Part shown: in pieces, positions 42,463-55,200 of the stretch | Numbering within the stretch: position 1 is the stretch's first letter | Layout of the letters: every line of letters starts with the position of its first letter | Assembly (NCBI GenBank): GCA_030268105.1 | Contig: BSDZ01000094.1 | Coordinates: 3,816,501-3,880,500 of the forward strand | Reading direction: 5' to 3' | Source: Volvox africanus | Taxonomy: Eukaryota; Chlorophyta; Chlorophyceae; Chlamydomonadales; Volvocaceae | Length of the DNA: 64,000 nt | The notes under the pieces: model-generated | The model's database searches: none | Seen by the model: only the letters and a program-made list of their open reading frames with translations | What the model was told of the DNA's origin: nothing | Position numbers and translations under genes: made by a program

Positions 42463-44344
42463 TGTGCACGTGAGTTGTTATGTGGGCTTAGTTTGCTGTT
42501 TGCCATGCCCCGATGAGGTTCAGCGATCAATGACGATGATTTGATCGGAATGTTCGGCAGCCTAATTTCAACCTTTTTCGATGAGGTCTTGCTTTCTTGC
42601 ATTCCCTGGCATCGTTGATGCACTGATCCTTCTTCGCCTGTCAGTACTGGGGCGGGGGCGGAGGCGGTGGACTGGGCTCCTCCGTCTGGCTCCCAAGCAT
42701 TGGGCGGGGTCAGTCACCATTGGCCCGGCCACAGGCCTTCTGTGTGATGGCATCAGCCACATCACCCGACCGTTTGCGGCGCACTGCAGCAAAGTCCTAC
42801 CTCTCCTGTTGCCGCCGACAGGGCGTGCGGGTGAAAAGAAAGGAGACACGTGCGCTTGTTCAGTGTGGTGATGTCGTCAGGTTACATCAAAAGTGACATC
42901 AACCCAACGCCATCGCTAGTCTTAAGTGCGTCAAAGCCATCGTAAGATTAACAGGAAAAACGCAAAGAACATCACTATCACAGCACAAGGGACGAGCTCA
43001 GCGGATAGGAAGCAAGTCAAGTTTCTAATAAGATCTGTTACGTCAACCAGAAGGTGCCAGAAGGTGCTATTATCATTAAGCTCAGCTCACGGAACAGCCT
43101 CTGATGTTGAGCGAGGGGCAGGGCTGAGCGGAACAAACGGCGAGCGGATTGGCGAGCGGATGAGGACAGTCCCTGGAGCGTGAATGCACCCGGGAAAGCG
43201 ATCTGTGATTTTGCCGCGGTATCTTATATATTTGTAGATTATATCACAGTGCGATTGGGATAACGGATCCGTTTCCCCCAGCTCCTTACTGCATCTCACG
43301 TGTTGAGACAAGTCGTCATTGCAAGTCGTCTACCTGGCAAAAGCCTCGCGTGCGTTGCCGGCCGGTCCGGGTGCAGGCGCTGACGGCTAGCGGGAGCAGC
43401 ACCAACAGCGGCAGAAGCACCAGCGGCTGGGCACGGCGTTGGGGGCCGACTTGCGACATACGAGAAAATTAGTTCTTTGGCTCGCTGTGGACGGAGGGCT
43501 GTGAAATTTCAAGCCGATAATCTTTTATCTACAGTTGCACAACAGGAAATAGATTATCTGGATGGAAAAATATTCTTGGATTACTTATATAAAATGAAGC
43601 ATGATTTACTTATAAACAAGATGAAAAATTATATAAAAAATAATCATCCTCATATTCATACTCCATTTTGCCCTCATTAACTGCAGTCTCTACAATAGGA
43701 GTATACCATAAATCTAAATTCGACGATGGAAAGCTCGCAGTTTGACAATCCGACAAGCGAGATGATTGCAGCAAGGAAGGATTCACCGGACATCATCACC
43801 ATCTTTTGGACGATATAAACGACTAGACCCTTAAGACTGCCATACATATTCGCCTACTCCTCGGATACATTTCCTTTTTATTATTGTCGCTTCCAATAGT
43901 AGAAGTAAAGTTAGCGCACGTAGTAACACATTGTGCAAGACGGCAGCTCCAAGCTCTGAAGTCGGGAGCTCGGGACTTAAACGTGTCGGCAGTTATGGTT
44001 AAAAAGCTGAAGAAGTCGTTAGACGTCCATTGCTCATGTGATCTGTCCAAACTCCCTGTGCATTGCGGATAACTGCGAACAGATCCCCGACTGCATAAGT
44101 TGCATTCCACAACATCATTACACTGATGCTGCTTCAGAAGAGACTTAATTCGGACTGCCTGCTGTCGCGACAAAGCAGACCCTTAGGCCTGTCAAGAGTG
44201 AACGGAATTGCGACAATTACTATAATATCATACATGAATAAAAGAAACTTAGCAAGCTTATTTCATCGCGGCATTATTGCTCCGAACAAAGCAAAGCAAT
44301 CCGACAGTCCCGGCTTCAAGCATCCAAATGATGTTAAAAATTCG
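42463..44344. other. Interval without a recognised gene
   Basis: No motif-bearing frame. 43477-43680 is an AT-rich 67-codon frame with biased Lys/Asn/Ile use, unlike the GC-rich neighbours; I would not call it a gene. Confidence 0.4.
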
Positions 44345-44527
44345 ATGGGACCCTCCATTCTCACAGTACTACTTTACATACCAAATCTTATATGTTATGG
44401 ACGACTCGCACTCCTAGCGGCAGCGACGCTCCTTGCAAGCGCGAGGCCTGGACACGCGGTCATGCTGCTTCTGATCAGTTTTAGTCTTGATGGCATTGAT
44501 GGAGCAGTGGCGAGGCGACTGTGTCAG
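44345..44527 (+). pseudogene. CDP-alcohol phosphatidyltransferase (PI-synthase-like), N-terminal exon
   Basis: 61 codons from ATG 44345 to donor CAG/GTGGGC. Reads ILTVLLYIPNLICYGRLALL, then a second membrane helix, then SLDGIDGAVARRLCQ, which fits the first half of the CDP-alcohol phosphotransferase motif D-x2-D-G-x2-A-R-x8-G-x3-D. The order (YIPN-x-x-x-Y-x-R then the motif) resembles phosphatidylinositol synthase. I could not find the next exon carrying G-x3-D-x3-D within the following 2 kb, so this is a fragment or the gene has a long intron. Confidence 0.65.
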
Positions 44528-46389
44528 GTGGGCGGGTTGCGGCTTGAGTAGCGTGTGCGCGCCAGTCCTCTTTTCCCCTCAGTGATACATGAATGCAGTC
44601 GCCGCTGCTGGCTCCATCCAGGAGGTCGCGGAATTGAAATGGAGCACCAAACTGGGCGTTTGGTACTTCTCGGGCTAAACTCCAACCTTTAAAATCCAAC
44701 AAACCCCAACAGACATCGGCTTTCGGCTCCTTTCTAGATGTTGCGGTGGACCTAGCCTCCCGGGGTTTAGTCTGGAGCTGGGCGGTGCCGGGCGGTTTCG
44801 GAGCGGCAGTGCTGCTACTGGAGGCGATTACCTTCACCTGCACGCATGCGGTATGTAATTGGTTAGCTAACTTAAACATGGAAAATCCAGGAAAGAAATT
44901 TTGAGAGAAGGAAAAGGTCACAATCAACGAGGAGAGGAAGGAAGCGAGAGCAACAAGAGGGTTGCTTGGGAGTATGTTACGTCCTGTGAGGGTGTGGAAC
45001 GAAGCCGTTCGAGATTATTAGAGATTTGGAAAGAGGAAAGGATTAGTCCGCATTCCCCAGCATCACCCGTCTGAGTCCAACAGCCAACTCGCCAAGCAAC
45101 ATCGCTCATACGAAAGCAAATGAAACTATGGCGGCGGCGACGGCGGCGGCGGCGGCGGCGGCAGCACTGCCTCCCGCGTTCCCACATTTCACTTCCCTTC
45201 AGTTCCCTTTGCCACCGCACGGTAGTTGCATAGTTAGTTGGGACACCCGGGGCTGCTGCAACCCCCGGCAGCCACTGACATTACCTTTCCGTCTCATGAG
45301 CTCTGAACCCTTACCTCGCTCTGACCGCCATTCGCCCTTAGTGCACTTGTGTTTTGTCCTGGCACTCCTTAGCTGCACCATCATGCCTCCATGTCACGGC
45401 ATCACTCGTGCTGGCCCCCTGGACCCCGGACCCGTCCCCGTTTCCCCGAGGCCGGGGTGCCGAGGCCGGGTCCATTGCTGGTCAAATCCCTCTCCCCGTA
45501 CCCAACCTACGTAGACTCCTAGCCATAACTATCACGGTAGTGGTGATGATGGTGGTGGTGGTTGTGATGATGGTGGTGAAGATGATGGTGGTGGAGATGA
45601 TGATGGTGGTGGTGGTGGTGGTGGTGGTTTTGTTGGCTTTCAGTGGCAGTGATGTTTTTCGTGGTATTGGTGTTGGGGGTATTGGGGGTCGGTAGTAACT
45701 TTGGGTTTCCCAACAGCAGCAGTAGCACCAGGGGTTTCTCGTCCAGTCATCATCTCACCGACTCCGCCCCCCGGCCCCCTCACTCGAAGGCATCTGGTCC
45801 CGCCTGGAAGGACGCTCAACATTTTGCGGCCGCCCCCCGCTGGGTCCAGGCGGTGATGGCCAACGGCTTCAAGACGCCTGCGGGCTGCCTGGCTGTCACC
45901 GGACTGATGGGCTGTCCACTGTGGCTATGGGCGCGCAGGTGGGGGCTGCAGGTGGGGCGAGTCAGGGGCGGAAAGGAAATGCGAACCGCCCATCCGCCTG
46001 TGGCTGTAGGCACGCAGATGTGTGTTTCAATCTGATTTGCAATGTGGGAAGGAGTCGAACGACCTGGGAACTGAACACACGGTAACGTATGGCCAGTGGA
46101 CATGTTTGTTGGTGATGGTGGATGGGGTTTGAAAGCGGGAGAGTGGACATGGTGGCGGGTGGGGGTGATTGAGAGGGGTACATATCATGGACGGTGACGA
46201 CTGGTTACGATGACAAAATGCATTATCAGCGGCGACAGGGGCCGGGAGAGGATGGTGCTTTTGTGGGAGGAGCTCTGCCCATTTACCAATCCATCCATCC
46301 GGCAAGGTACCACCCGCTGAGCTTTCCCCTCCCCCCTTGCCCCGTGTCTCTTTCTGCCTTGCTGTCGTACACGATATTGTGTAAACTGC
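44528..46389. other. GC-rich interval with possible exons of unknown genes
   Basis: Contains a GGTGAT-type trinucleotide tract (45540-45640) and frames without known motifs. A hydrophobic stretch at about 45841-45940 (MANGFKTPAGCLAVTGLMGC) is protein-like but unplaced. Confidence 0.4.
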
Positions 46390-46410
46390 ATGCCCCGAAT
46401 CCAATCCGTT

Positions 46411-46689
46411 GCGATGGAGACGTCCGACAGGGTCCTGCCCGGGAGTCCCGTGAGCAGTCCCTTTTTGGGCGCTGTGCTGATATTAGGGAGGATTCTAGCT
46501 GCGGCTGTGGAGATATGGGTGGTGGGAAGGCACCTGGGGGCTCTCCTGCAGCGGGATGCGGCAGCGGCGGCGGTAGTGGCGCCAGATGCGGACCTGCACG
46601 ACGCGGTGATGAATGCGGCGGCTCGTGCTCCTCCGTCCGATGGGTCGTCGGTCGAAGGCGGCCACTCCGCTGTCCCTTCGTCTCGGTAG
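46411..46689 (+). CDS. Possible C-terminal exon of an unknown membrane protein
   Basis: Frame reading METSDRVLPGSPVSSPFLGA, then a hydrophobic helix (AVLILGRILAAAVEIWVVGR), an Ala/Val-rich stretch and a Ser-rich end before a stop. No family recognised and no supporting splice site seen. Confidence 0.25.
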   Translation, partial: AMETSDRVLPGSPVSSPFLGAVLILGRILAAAVEIWVVGRHLGALLQRDAAAAAVVAPDADLHDAVMNAAARAPPSDGSSVEGGHSAVPSSR

Positions 46690-48139
46690 CACGTCGGATC
46701 GATTCGCGGAGGATGCGCGGAAATGAGTGTTAAGGTCTTGGCCAGTGTGTATATGAGTGGGAAAAAGAGTGGATACAACGAACCACATCCGTACGTATCG
46801 AACACCCGTTTGTCCGACTTGGGTTAGTTGCAATGTTGGTTTCGGTGACAGTTTTGGTTTCGGAGATTTAACTCCTCATGTCACAAAAAGTCGACGCAAG
46901 TACATCCAGTGCAGCAGTCCTTCACCACATCCTTATCCGCATCCATTCGCCTTGATGTGTGTATGTGGTGTATGGGGGTCCGGGAGGTGTCTAGTATCAT
47001 ATATGTATATAGGGCAATGGATACTCAGCGCAGGCCGCATCTAACAAGGACTTCCCATTCAGGACTGACATTTACCGCACTCCATCACCCCTCGTCACCT
47101 ACACTCTTTCCCCTGCTCTAAAGCGCACTTGAGCGCACAGATACGCACACGTACATACGGTACGTCTTTATACGGCATGCACAGAATGTCCGGTACGTAT
47201 CGTCATCAGCCGCACCGCATGAGGTATGGCACAAGCAGGATGCGGGTTGTTTGCCCGCGCTCCAGAGGGTGGGCACTTGAATACCTCTGTATGAATGAAC
47301 TAGCGTCGTTATATTTCTGTTGTATTGTATATAACTGAGGTGGTAGTCTCTGGACTAGCTACGACGAACTGTGCAGATGGATGCATAACGTGCATGACCT
47401 GATCTGTCAAAGTATCATAGAATATCAACATGATTCTGAAAACACATGTAAGTTCTCGACTGATGCGTCCGGTAATCAATGGAGGTACGTGTCTAATCAG
47501 TATCAGTATTGAATCGTGCATACACTATGGCTACAGAAAATTGCGTTACAGGCACGTTACGTCGCGTTTCGATGCGTAAAGTTGCGATGTTTGCGCAAGA
47601 GCGCAAATTTAACGCACAGCCGTAACACAGCAGAATGCAAACAGCATGCCAACTAAGTTCTTCAGAAAAATATTATTCACGAAGGATAATTTTTGATATT
47701 TACGAGCAAAGTTTCACACGAGTTCAAAAATACCGGAAAGCGAATAGGCAATCGCATCGAAATGCACGTTTAAAGCATATGTGAAAAGCACAGATTCGCT
47801 CGTGTGGCGTGCGTTGTGAGTGAGTTGCGTTAGGCATGCGAACCTGTCCGCGCAAGGTCCGCTAGTTTTAGACACCCATGGGCAATATAAATGGCTATGA
47901 TTATTGTCCATAGTATAAAAGATTGATTGCATTTGGGACTGGTTCACTGGTTTACTGCCCTTATTGCAGAATGTACCCTTGGGAAGGTCAAGATGAGTAT
48001 GCCAGGAACTGTATTTGTAATATGCGCGCAAAAACTTTGAATGGCTGGATTTTACTCAAACAGCAGGGCACCCAACGCCCTCAAAACTCCGCGTCAACTT
48101 ATTTGGCTCGCAGTTCATAGGTGCGCGGAGCCAAATGTA
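46690..48139. other. Intergenic, nothing recognised
   Basis: No gene, RNA gene or clear repeat identified. Confidence 0.45.
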
Positions 48140-48144
48140 GCCAA

Positions 48145-48561
48145 TGTAACAGAGGGGTCGCCTAGCTGTTAGGTGAAGCTATAATGGCGAGCTCCGAGTC
48201 ATTGTGCCGTAGGGCACGAGGTGTAGGGGTAACTCCGTGTAGATTACATTATAGTAGTATCTTATAATAGAAGAAGAATGTAATTGGAAGTGTCTGACTC
48301 AACTATCCGGGCGCCCTAAATAGCGCTGCCTGGCACCTAAGGGGGCCTTACGTCCATTCAAAACTGGCGCGCATTCTACAACTGACACCGTTGTACGAAT
48401 GCTCGCATGTAAGTGGTTCCATGCAACTCATCCAAGTTCTATGCATTAGATCTATGATGACTAATCTATTATTACGTCATTAAGTTATTTGTCACTAAGG
48501 CCAAATTAGGACAAGTCAGTTTCGCTCTTTCTGGCGCTTCTGCGCCATTCGCCCTGTTACA
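48145..48561 (+). repeat. Solo LTR with 5-bp target duplication
   Basis: 417 bp, TGTAACAG...CTGTTACA, flanked by GCCAA on both sides (48140-48144 and 48562-48566). It matches 34480-34886. No internal retrotransposon sequence adjoins it, so it is a solo LTR left by LTR-LTR recombination. Confidence 0.85.
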
Positions 48562-48566
48562 GCCAA

Positions 48567-49537
48567 CATGTGCATGCGTTGTGTGTGTGGTGCCCTTCAA
48601 CCAGTCAAACATCCATGCCTGCTGGCTTCCAGCTGCTGGGTATGGCAGCTGCCATAGCAAGCTGAATTAAATTAAATTCCCTGTATCCATTTCCTATTAT
48701 ATTAGGGCTACAGGGCGTGGAATTACTTTCTAAATATAATTAAATATTGTTAACTATGTCTTGATCAATTAAATAATCCTAATTAAATTTATTATCTTTA
48801 GGAAAACCTGTTGGCGGCCTTTTACCTATACTTCCGCGCTTAGAAAACTTTCTTGATCAGTAAAACTTCAAAAGGATCAAGGTCATATCTTTGGTTGCCA
48901 GTTAATGGGTTTGTAATCCTGATTACCATAACCCTTGATTTTAAACTTATTTCATCAAGTGCGAAACTCCTGGTGAAGGTGGAATGTTTCTATACAAAAA
49001 CGCAGAAATCTTTGAAAGAGCTAGCTCTTTCAAAGCTTTCTGCGTTGAAGATAGTAAAAAACTTGCGCTTGAAAAGAATACGAGGTATTGTATCTTGAGA
49101 ATGTTGCTGAACAATATAGTCGGAACTTCAATGACAGTTTATACTTAGCACTCCCTTTCAAAATCAAATGCCTTGTAAGGTACTATGTGACGAACTCTCG
49201 GCTCTGTGTCCCTTGATACCTGTTATAAAATGGTATATCAGTTGGATATAGCGATCCATACTAGCAACAATCCCGCTGTTGTAGCTGTACTCGGCGGTAA
49301 GCTATCGACCCGCGTTCGTACTGTTTGTAGTGCTATACGCGCAAGTATATGTGCAGATTCCAGAACGGTCTATCTGGATTTCTTTACTATCAGATAATAT
49401 GTAACGTATACTTTCTCGTTATTACGTCAGGCTTCCTAATGTCTGATAGTCTACGTCTCAATAATACCTAAGGACGATAAACACTCAGGACTCGAAGAAT
49501 TAGAGGATGGGTCCAAATCAATTGAAGAATATGCTTC
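48567..49537. other. AT-rich spacer with 44-bp palindrome
   Basis: No gene. 49001-49044 is a near-perfect palindrome (CGCAGAAATCTTTGAAAGAG with one mismatch in the other arm). The right boundary at GAAATGGAATAGCAGCC is where homology to the gene B 3' flank begins. Confidence 0.5.
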
Positions 49538-50317
49538 GGAAATGGAATAGCAGCCAAAAAAATGTTGGCAGCATGGATGCGCGCACGTTTTGATAAGGGA
49601 CGCCCCGTTGCGTCTCTTCCCTCCTGAAGCTCATTATTACATAACCGCAATTGGACACAATAGGAAGCAATCTGCTAATATATGTTATCGCCAGTGCTAG
49701 ACCTTGCGTTAAATCGCGTTAACTTTCTGTAACTCGAGGCTAACGTGAGCTTCTGTAGCCATAGTGATATAATCCAACTGACAAAATGCATAATGTTAAA
49801 TGGCTCATTGTGCTGCAGCCTGGGGCGGCGGTCAGACCATTATTATTACAGCAACGGTCTGACTCTGCTTGCTTGTCAACACGTGCGCCAATACGTACTT
49901 CATCAGCACAGCCTGGATAACCCCCGCCGCAGTATACGCGTCGGGGTAATAAATAATCACACATACACAGCCCCAGCACGTCTAATAAGGTAAGAGGCTC
50001 ATTACTGCGCTGCTAGATGATAATGGGCCCACCTGCGTTTAATAGTACTATTAACACACTGTGGTCCTCTTTGGGACTCTTGTATAACGTCATCAACTTG
50101 CGTGCGCGCACATTTTGCAGCTTATATCATATAGCCGTTGGCGGCCGTCTGCTGGTGCGCCTAAGAAAATATTTGTTGCCAAGTTAAAAGGACATGGCTG
50201 ATTCTGGCTGGTGGCGGCACCAACTACCTACATGCGTGCACGTGGCTTACTAGTTCCTAGCGACGGATACCTGCATGCGTCTCCTTTTCACGCACCAAAC
50301 TTGTGCATCAATACATA
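49538..50317. other. Duplicated 3' flank of gene C
   Basis: Closely matches 12590-13370, the 3' flank of gene B. It marks the lower limit of the duplicated unit. No ORF of interest. Confidence 0.7.
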
Positions 50318-52241
50318 TCATCCGGGCATTGGCACTGTAATAGGGTAGCTACCTGTAGATTTTTTGGCCATATTGCTTTCGTCGCCCTGCGCTCCATTTG
50401 AGGGCGTCACATGGAAAGAGTAGGTCTTTCCAGGCTTCAGACCAGTCACGGTTGCCTCCCGAATTGGGTACTCGACGATCTGTGTGGGCAGACCTGATAC
50501 AATTTCGGCATCAGGGCCTACTTCAAACGCAGCCACAGTGAAGAAGGTGAGAGGCGTTAAGCCGGTGTATTCGGGTTCTGAAAAAGTCACAGAGGCCGTG
50601 TTCTTGTCCGTTAGCACGGCTGTCACACTCGGGACTGGGTCAGGGTAGGACTGATAATCGAGGCTCTGCAGGAAAGGCTTCGCGGTCTTGGAAATAAACG
50701 TCTTAATGGAGTCCTCAGGGGGTTCCTGTTTTTCGGCTTGCATGAACAACCCAACGATGAAGCCGGCAACGCCCAGCACCACACCGATTGGCCCCGTGAC
50801 CATGGCAAAAATTTCACCCATAACTTCCGTGACGAAGAATGACGCCAACTCGGTTCCAAGCATAATGGATGTGCTTGCCATTTGCAGGCTGTCCATGGCC
50901 AGCTTCAGTTTCTGATTCTCGGTATCAAGTCCATCCTTGATATCTTTAAATATGTCAATGCCCGAAAGCACGGAAGAAACAAGGAGTGTTAACGTACCCA
51001 CGACACGCACGACCTGCACACATCCATGGGTTGGCATTCGGTGGGCATAAGAATATACAACATATAATCAGGATAGCGCCCCCAGTGCTTGTCCTTGCAG
51101 AGCAAGTCGCCCACAGTGTAAACCCTTTCATAAGTATGTATCTCATATTTGCGTATTTATAGATGCACCATGTGTGTAGGTATGCCCCAGTTGTGCTTGG
51201 CATCAATGTCCGTCCAATCACAACTGCTGAATTCGTTAGTAGTAATGATGATAAACAACTGGTGATGATGACAGAAAGAAGGTAACTCACCTTGGCGGAT
51301 GCTCTGAAGTTAGCTGTCGTCTTTGCCACCTCTTCGGGTGTACTAGTATTGAAACCAATTTTCTTAGCAGCCCAGGACTTCCCTGCATCCACTTTCTGCA
51401 AATCACGGTTGCAGTCCATCCATCCATGGCAAATAAGCACCGCAGTGAGTGAGCACGTAGTAGAGTTATTGTTGGATTAGGAAGAAGAAATACAATACCG
51501 CTAGTTAGCTGGCTACATAGCTAAACAAGTGTCATGCATTGACTTGCACTTATATATGAGAATATGATGTATAAGGCCCCTCTTACTCGGGTGTGTCAAT
51601 TTGATACAAGTGCGCTGCTGCCAGGGCCCGCTTTATTTCTGGTCCGCGTTATTCGTAGTTGCATTATGAAGGAAAAACAGCCCGACCCGTGGTAGGTGAT
51701 GGTGTACCGCATACATGCATGCCCAGTAATCCCATGTATATTGCTATGCCATACCATGGCATAGCAACCCAGTAGTGATGGGACTGAGAACAGTGATAGT
51801 GTGGGGCTGTTTGACGATACATGGCGGTCACTAAGCAAGCACGGCAATTGCAATGTACAAAAAGTATCCCCGATAGTCCGGTAAATGATTAGGACTAAAC
51901 GGCAGGAGATAAATATCTACGTAGCTTGATTGTAACGGGCCAAGCACGTTACATACATCGCCACACCGTGTGTACGAATGCCCTAGCTAATCTCTTGCTT
52001 GGCACCGGTGGTGCTGCCCTCTGGAGAACTTGCTCGTGGCCGCCGCACGCCCCGCTAATGTGCTTATTATTTGATTGTGGAATAGCGAAAATCAGGCAAG
52101 GAACCCGTCTCAAGGCAAGCAAACCCTCCACGCACCTGCCTTATATTAGTATCATTACCATTATAATTGTAGGTTAAAAAACAATTCTTACAAATATAAT
52201 TGTCGTTAATATTATACATTATTATAATGTGTTATTATTGT

Positions 52242-52272
<31 letters not shown>

Positions 52273-55200
52273 CGTCGTCATCACAAGTTGCGCAGCGGCC
52301 GCTTGCAACCTGCTGATCCACGTACTTACGCGCATGGAGGCCTATGTACTTGGCACCCCCTTTCCTTAGCTACTCGGCTTCTTAAAACGTAATTATCGTA
52401 GAAACTCGGTTCGCGCTTATGAGGAAAATGCTATGTATGCAAGATGTAAGTGCTTTGTTGACCATTCCAGGCGGCGGTTTATTGGTATGTGCTTCTGCAC
52501 TTTTATTTTGTGTAGGTGTGTGCTGTGCATGTAAGACTAATATATACAATCTTGCTTCTCTGCTAGGCAGTGTGGAAGGATCCTCTTTTGGTGACCCTTT
52601 AACATTCGCGAAATTTACCATATGAATAATGAAATATTATACAATATAATATATGTGTTGCATCAAAATTGCATCATTGCACGCATCATGGCATTGCTGT
52701 CGTGATCCGTTCGCCACGGAGCGAAAAACGGCCTCGAAAAACAAGATCCAAGTAACCAACTATGGCAAGGTCAGTATCACGGAACTTGAATCTATTAAGT
52801 TAAGCAATTTTATAAAATAATATTTTTTGTAAAATAATATTTTATAAAATAAAAGCTGAAGTTGGGTAACTCATGTTCAACGGAATTGCGTCGCCGGACA
52901 GATACTGATATTGTATTACATCATGCGGCCGGGCCCCAGCAACACATTACTACTGATATGTCTCAGCTGACCCAGAACCGGGGCCTGAAGTGTTTGCTAA
53001 AACTGCTATTACCTAGCCTATCTTTTATGCCTTCATGTTGTTCATTCCCCTCCACTTTAAGGTGTCTCGTCATAAAGCAAGGCCGTAACCAAAGGAGATT
53101 AACATACCTGTCTGATTCGAATACCGATGCTATTAGCCGACTTTTCGACCAGCATCGGCTCCTGTTGCGCAAGTGCACGCTCGGCAGCTGCTATGCCTGC
53201 GGCAGTCTCTCTGTCTACGAGGACAAAATCGTCCAACTCCCCTACCAGGAGTTCTTCAGTATTGACTTCTTCCAAGGGCATTCCGGTGGGCTCTGTAGTT
53301 GGACGAAGGCGTTCGCCAGTCTTGGAAGAATAGCCTGTCAAGAACTCGTAGCTCTTGGGACCAATTGATTCGATGCCGCTGAAAACGTCTCTGATCAATG
53401 AGTTTATGAGACTCGCCTGGAGACAACAGGAGATAACAGCAATAAACTTAATAAAAAGTTGCATACATGCTAACGCCCAAGCGGGTCATCAGGCAGAATC
53501 AAGTGTACATGTAATTATACTGATGGTTTTGGGGTGCTTCATTCGTACCTGCTCAAGTAAGCAAATACCCGTCTGGGTGCCATTGCATTATATGCCAGCG
53601 TGCATTCAGCGACCCTACCAAATGGTCAAGAGATATTCCTGCTGGTACATACACCGCAGGTTATTGCTATGTGCATGGCTGAGATATTAGTTAAATGCTT
53701 ACATGGATGAGGCCCGAACAAGTGCATGCACAAATGAGATATATTTTTTCAGGCATGGTCTAAGGATCAAGGTCGGTTAGTGTGTTAAAACTGGGTGCAA
53801 GCGTGCTCCATTGCTAGAGGCTCCAGCGGCATGTGCCCAGGTGGTGGGTTATTACTCCGCCGGCCCGCTGCGTGGCTGGACCAGACCGACGTTTATCAAT
53901 GTGCGTGGTTTGTAGTAGTAAATGTGCACGCTATATATGTGAATAGTAGTATGTAGTATATAGTAGTATGCAGGCAGGATAGGGAGAAAGAGAGGCAGGG
54001 TTTAGAGACGGAGAGGTATAGAGAGATGCCTACCTTCTCCTCAGGAGACAGACTATTAAAGTCAATCATGGTCTTAATGGTGAGATATAGGGAGGCACAG
54101 TACGTGCTCGCCCCTAAGATTGATCCAAAGATCTTCAGACCCTTCGCTGAATACTTCTTTAACCAAAACTTGTCTTCACTGATCTTGTTCACCCATGTGC
54201 GTAAGCGCTGCCAAGAGGGACCTCTGAGTGATGCCAAGTATACCAGGGCTTCCTTACGCAAGTCGCTTGTTTTGTCCATGAACACCTGCAGAACGCAGCA
54301 CCGCAGCACCGTAAGGCAACCAACATGAGCTATGTAGTAGGTGTACATGTATATTTAACACACCAACTCGTGTTCAGGCACGACTGTTATGGCACGACTA
54401 ATATGCCCCTGGAGTTCAGGCACGACTAATACGCCCCTGGAGTTCAGGCACGACTGTTATGGCACGACTGATATGCCCCTGGAGTTCAGGCACGACTAAT
54501 ATGCCCCTGGAGTTCCAGGTCCTACCCCGACCGAGAGCGGGTCAAAGACCCTATTATTAAGGGCATGGTGCCCCCATGCCGATAGACGGTGACGACCCCA
54601 ATTAAAGTGACCTGCGAGCTAACCAGTAGCGGAGTTGATGCCTTAGTTAATTCGGCAGATTCCGCTGGATGCTGGTGGTGGGTGCTGACCCTGGGAAAAC
54701 CACTGATTTCGGAGAAGTCGGCATGGGAGACTGGATGAGGGTGCCCCGAAACACCGGGGAAGGTAGGGACTGCCTGGTTAGTGGCCACGGGTGATGTACC
54801 CCCCTATCCTACACACAACCATCACGATATTAAGGTGCAGAACCACCCTATCAGCATCTCAAGAGGCCTTTGCCGCTCTCAGCTACTATATTACAAGCTA
54901 TATGCTCATCAGTTCCTTGTTTCAGATGCTTAGCGTCTTGCTGCATGTCACATGCATATTATCATTACTATTATTACAAAAGCATAGAGTCGCAGCGGCA
55001 TGAAGCAGCAGAGAATTACACAAGGAATGGCTCGACCCTACCAACTTATAGGGGGTCGGTGTAACTGGTGCCAACAGCGGCAAACTGCATCTAACCGACT
55101 GTTATGCCACGTTAACACCTGTTATACCCCCTGTGAGTTGGTAGGAAGATGGAACCAGGCGCCATTTTGTAGATGAGTGCCTTGTACAGCTGACACCGAA

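Noticed and set aside
42188..42623. Arg/Glu-rich and Ser/Leu/Pro-rich frames of 90-230 codons
   Set aside because: They are translations of the GAGAGGG tract and exist on both strands.
45841..45950. Hydrophobic frame considered as the next exon of the CDP-alcohol phosphotransferase
   Set aside because: It lacks the G-x3-D-x3-D half of the motif and does not resemble the expected transmembrane pattern.
48853..49098. 81-codon plus-strand frame
   Set aside because: It runs through the 44-bp palindrome in AT-rich spacer and has no motif.
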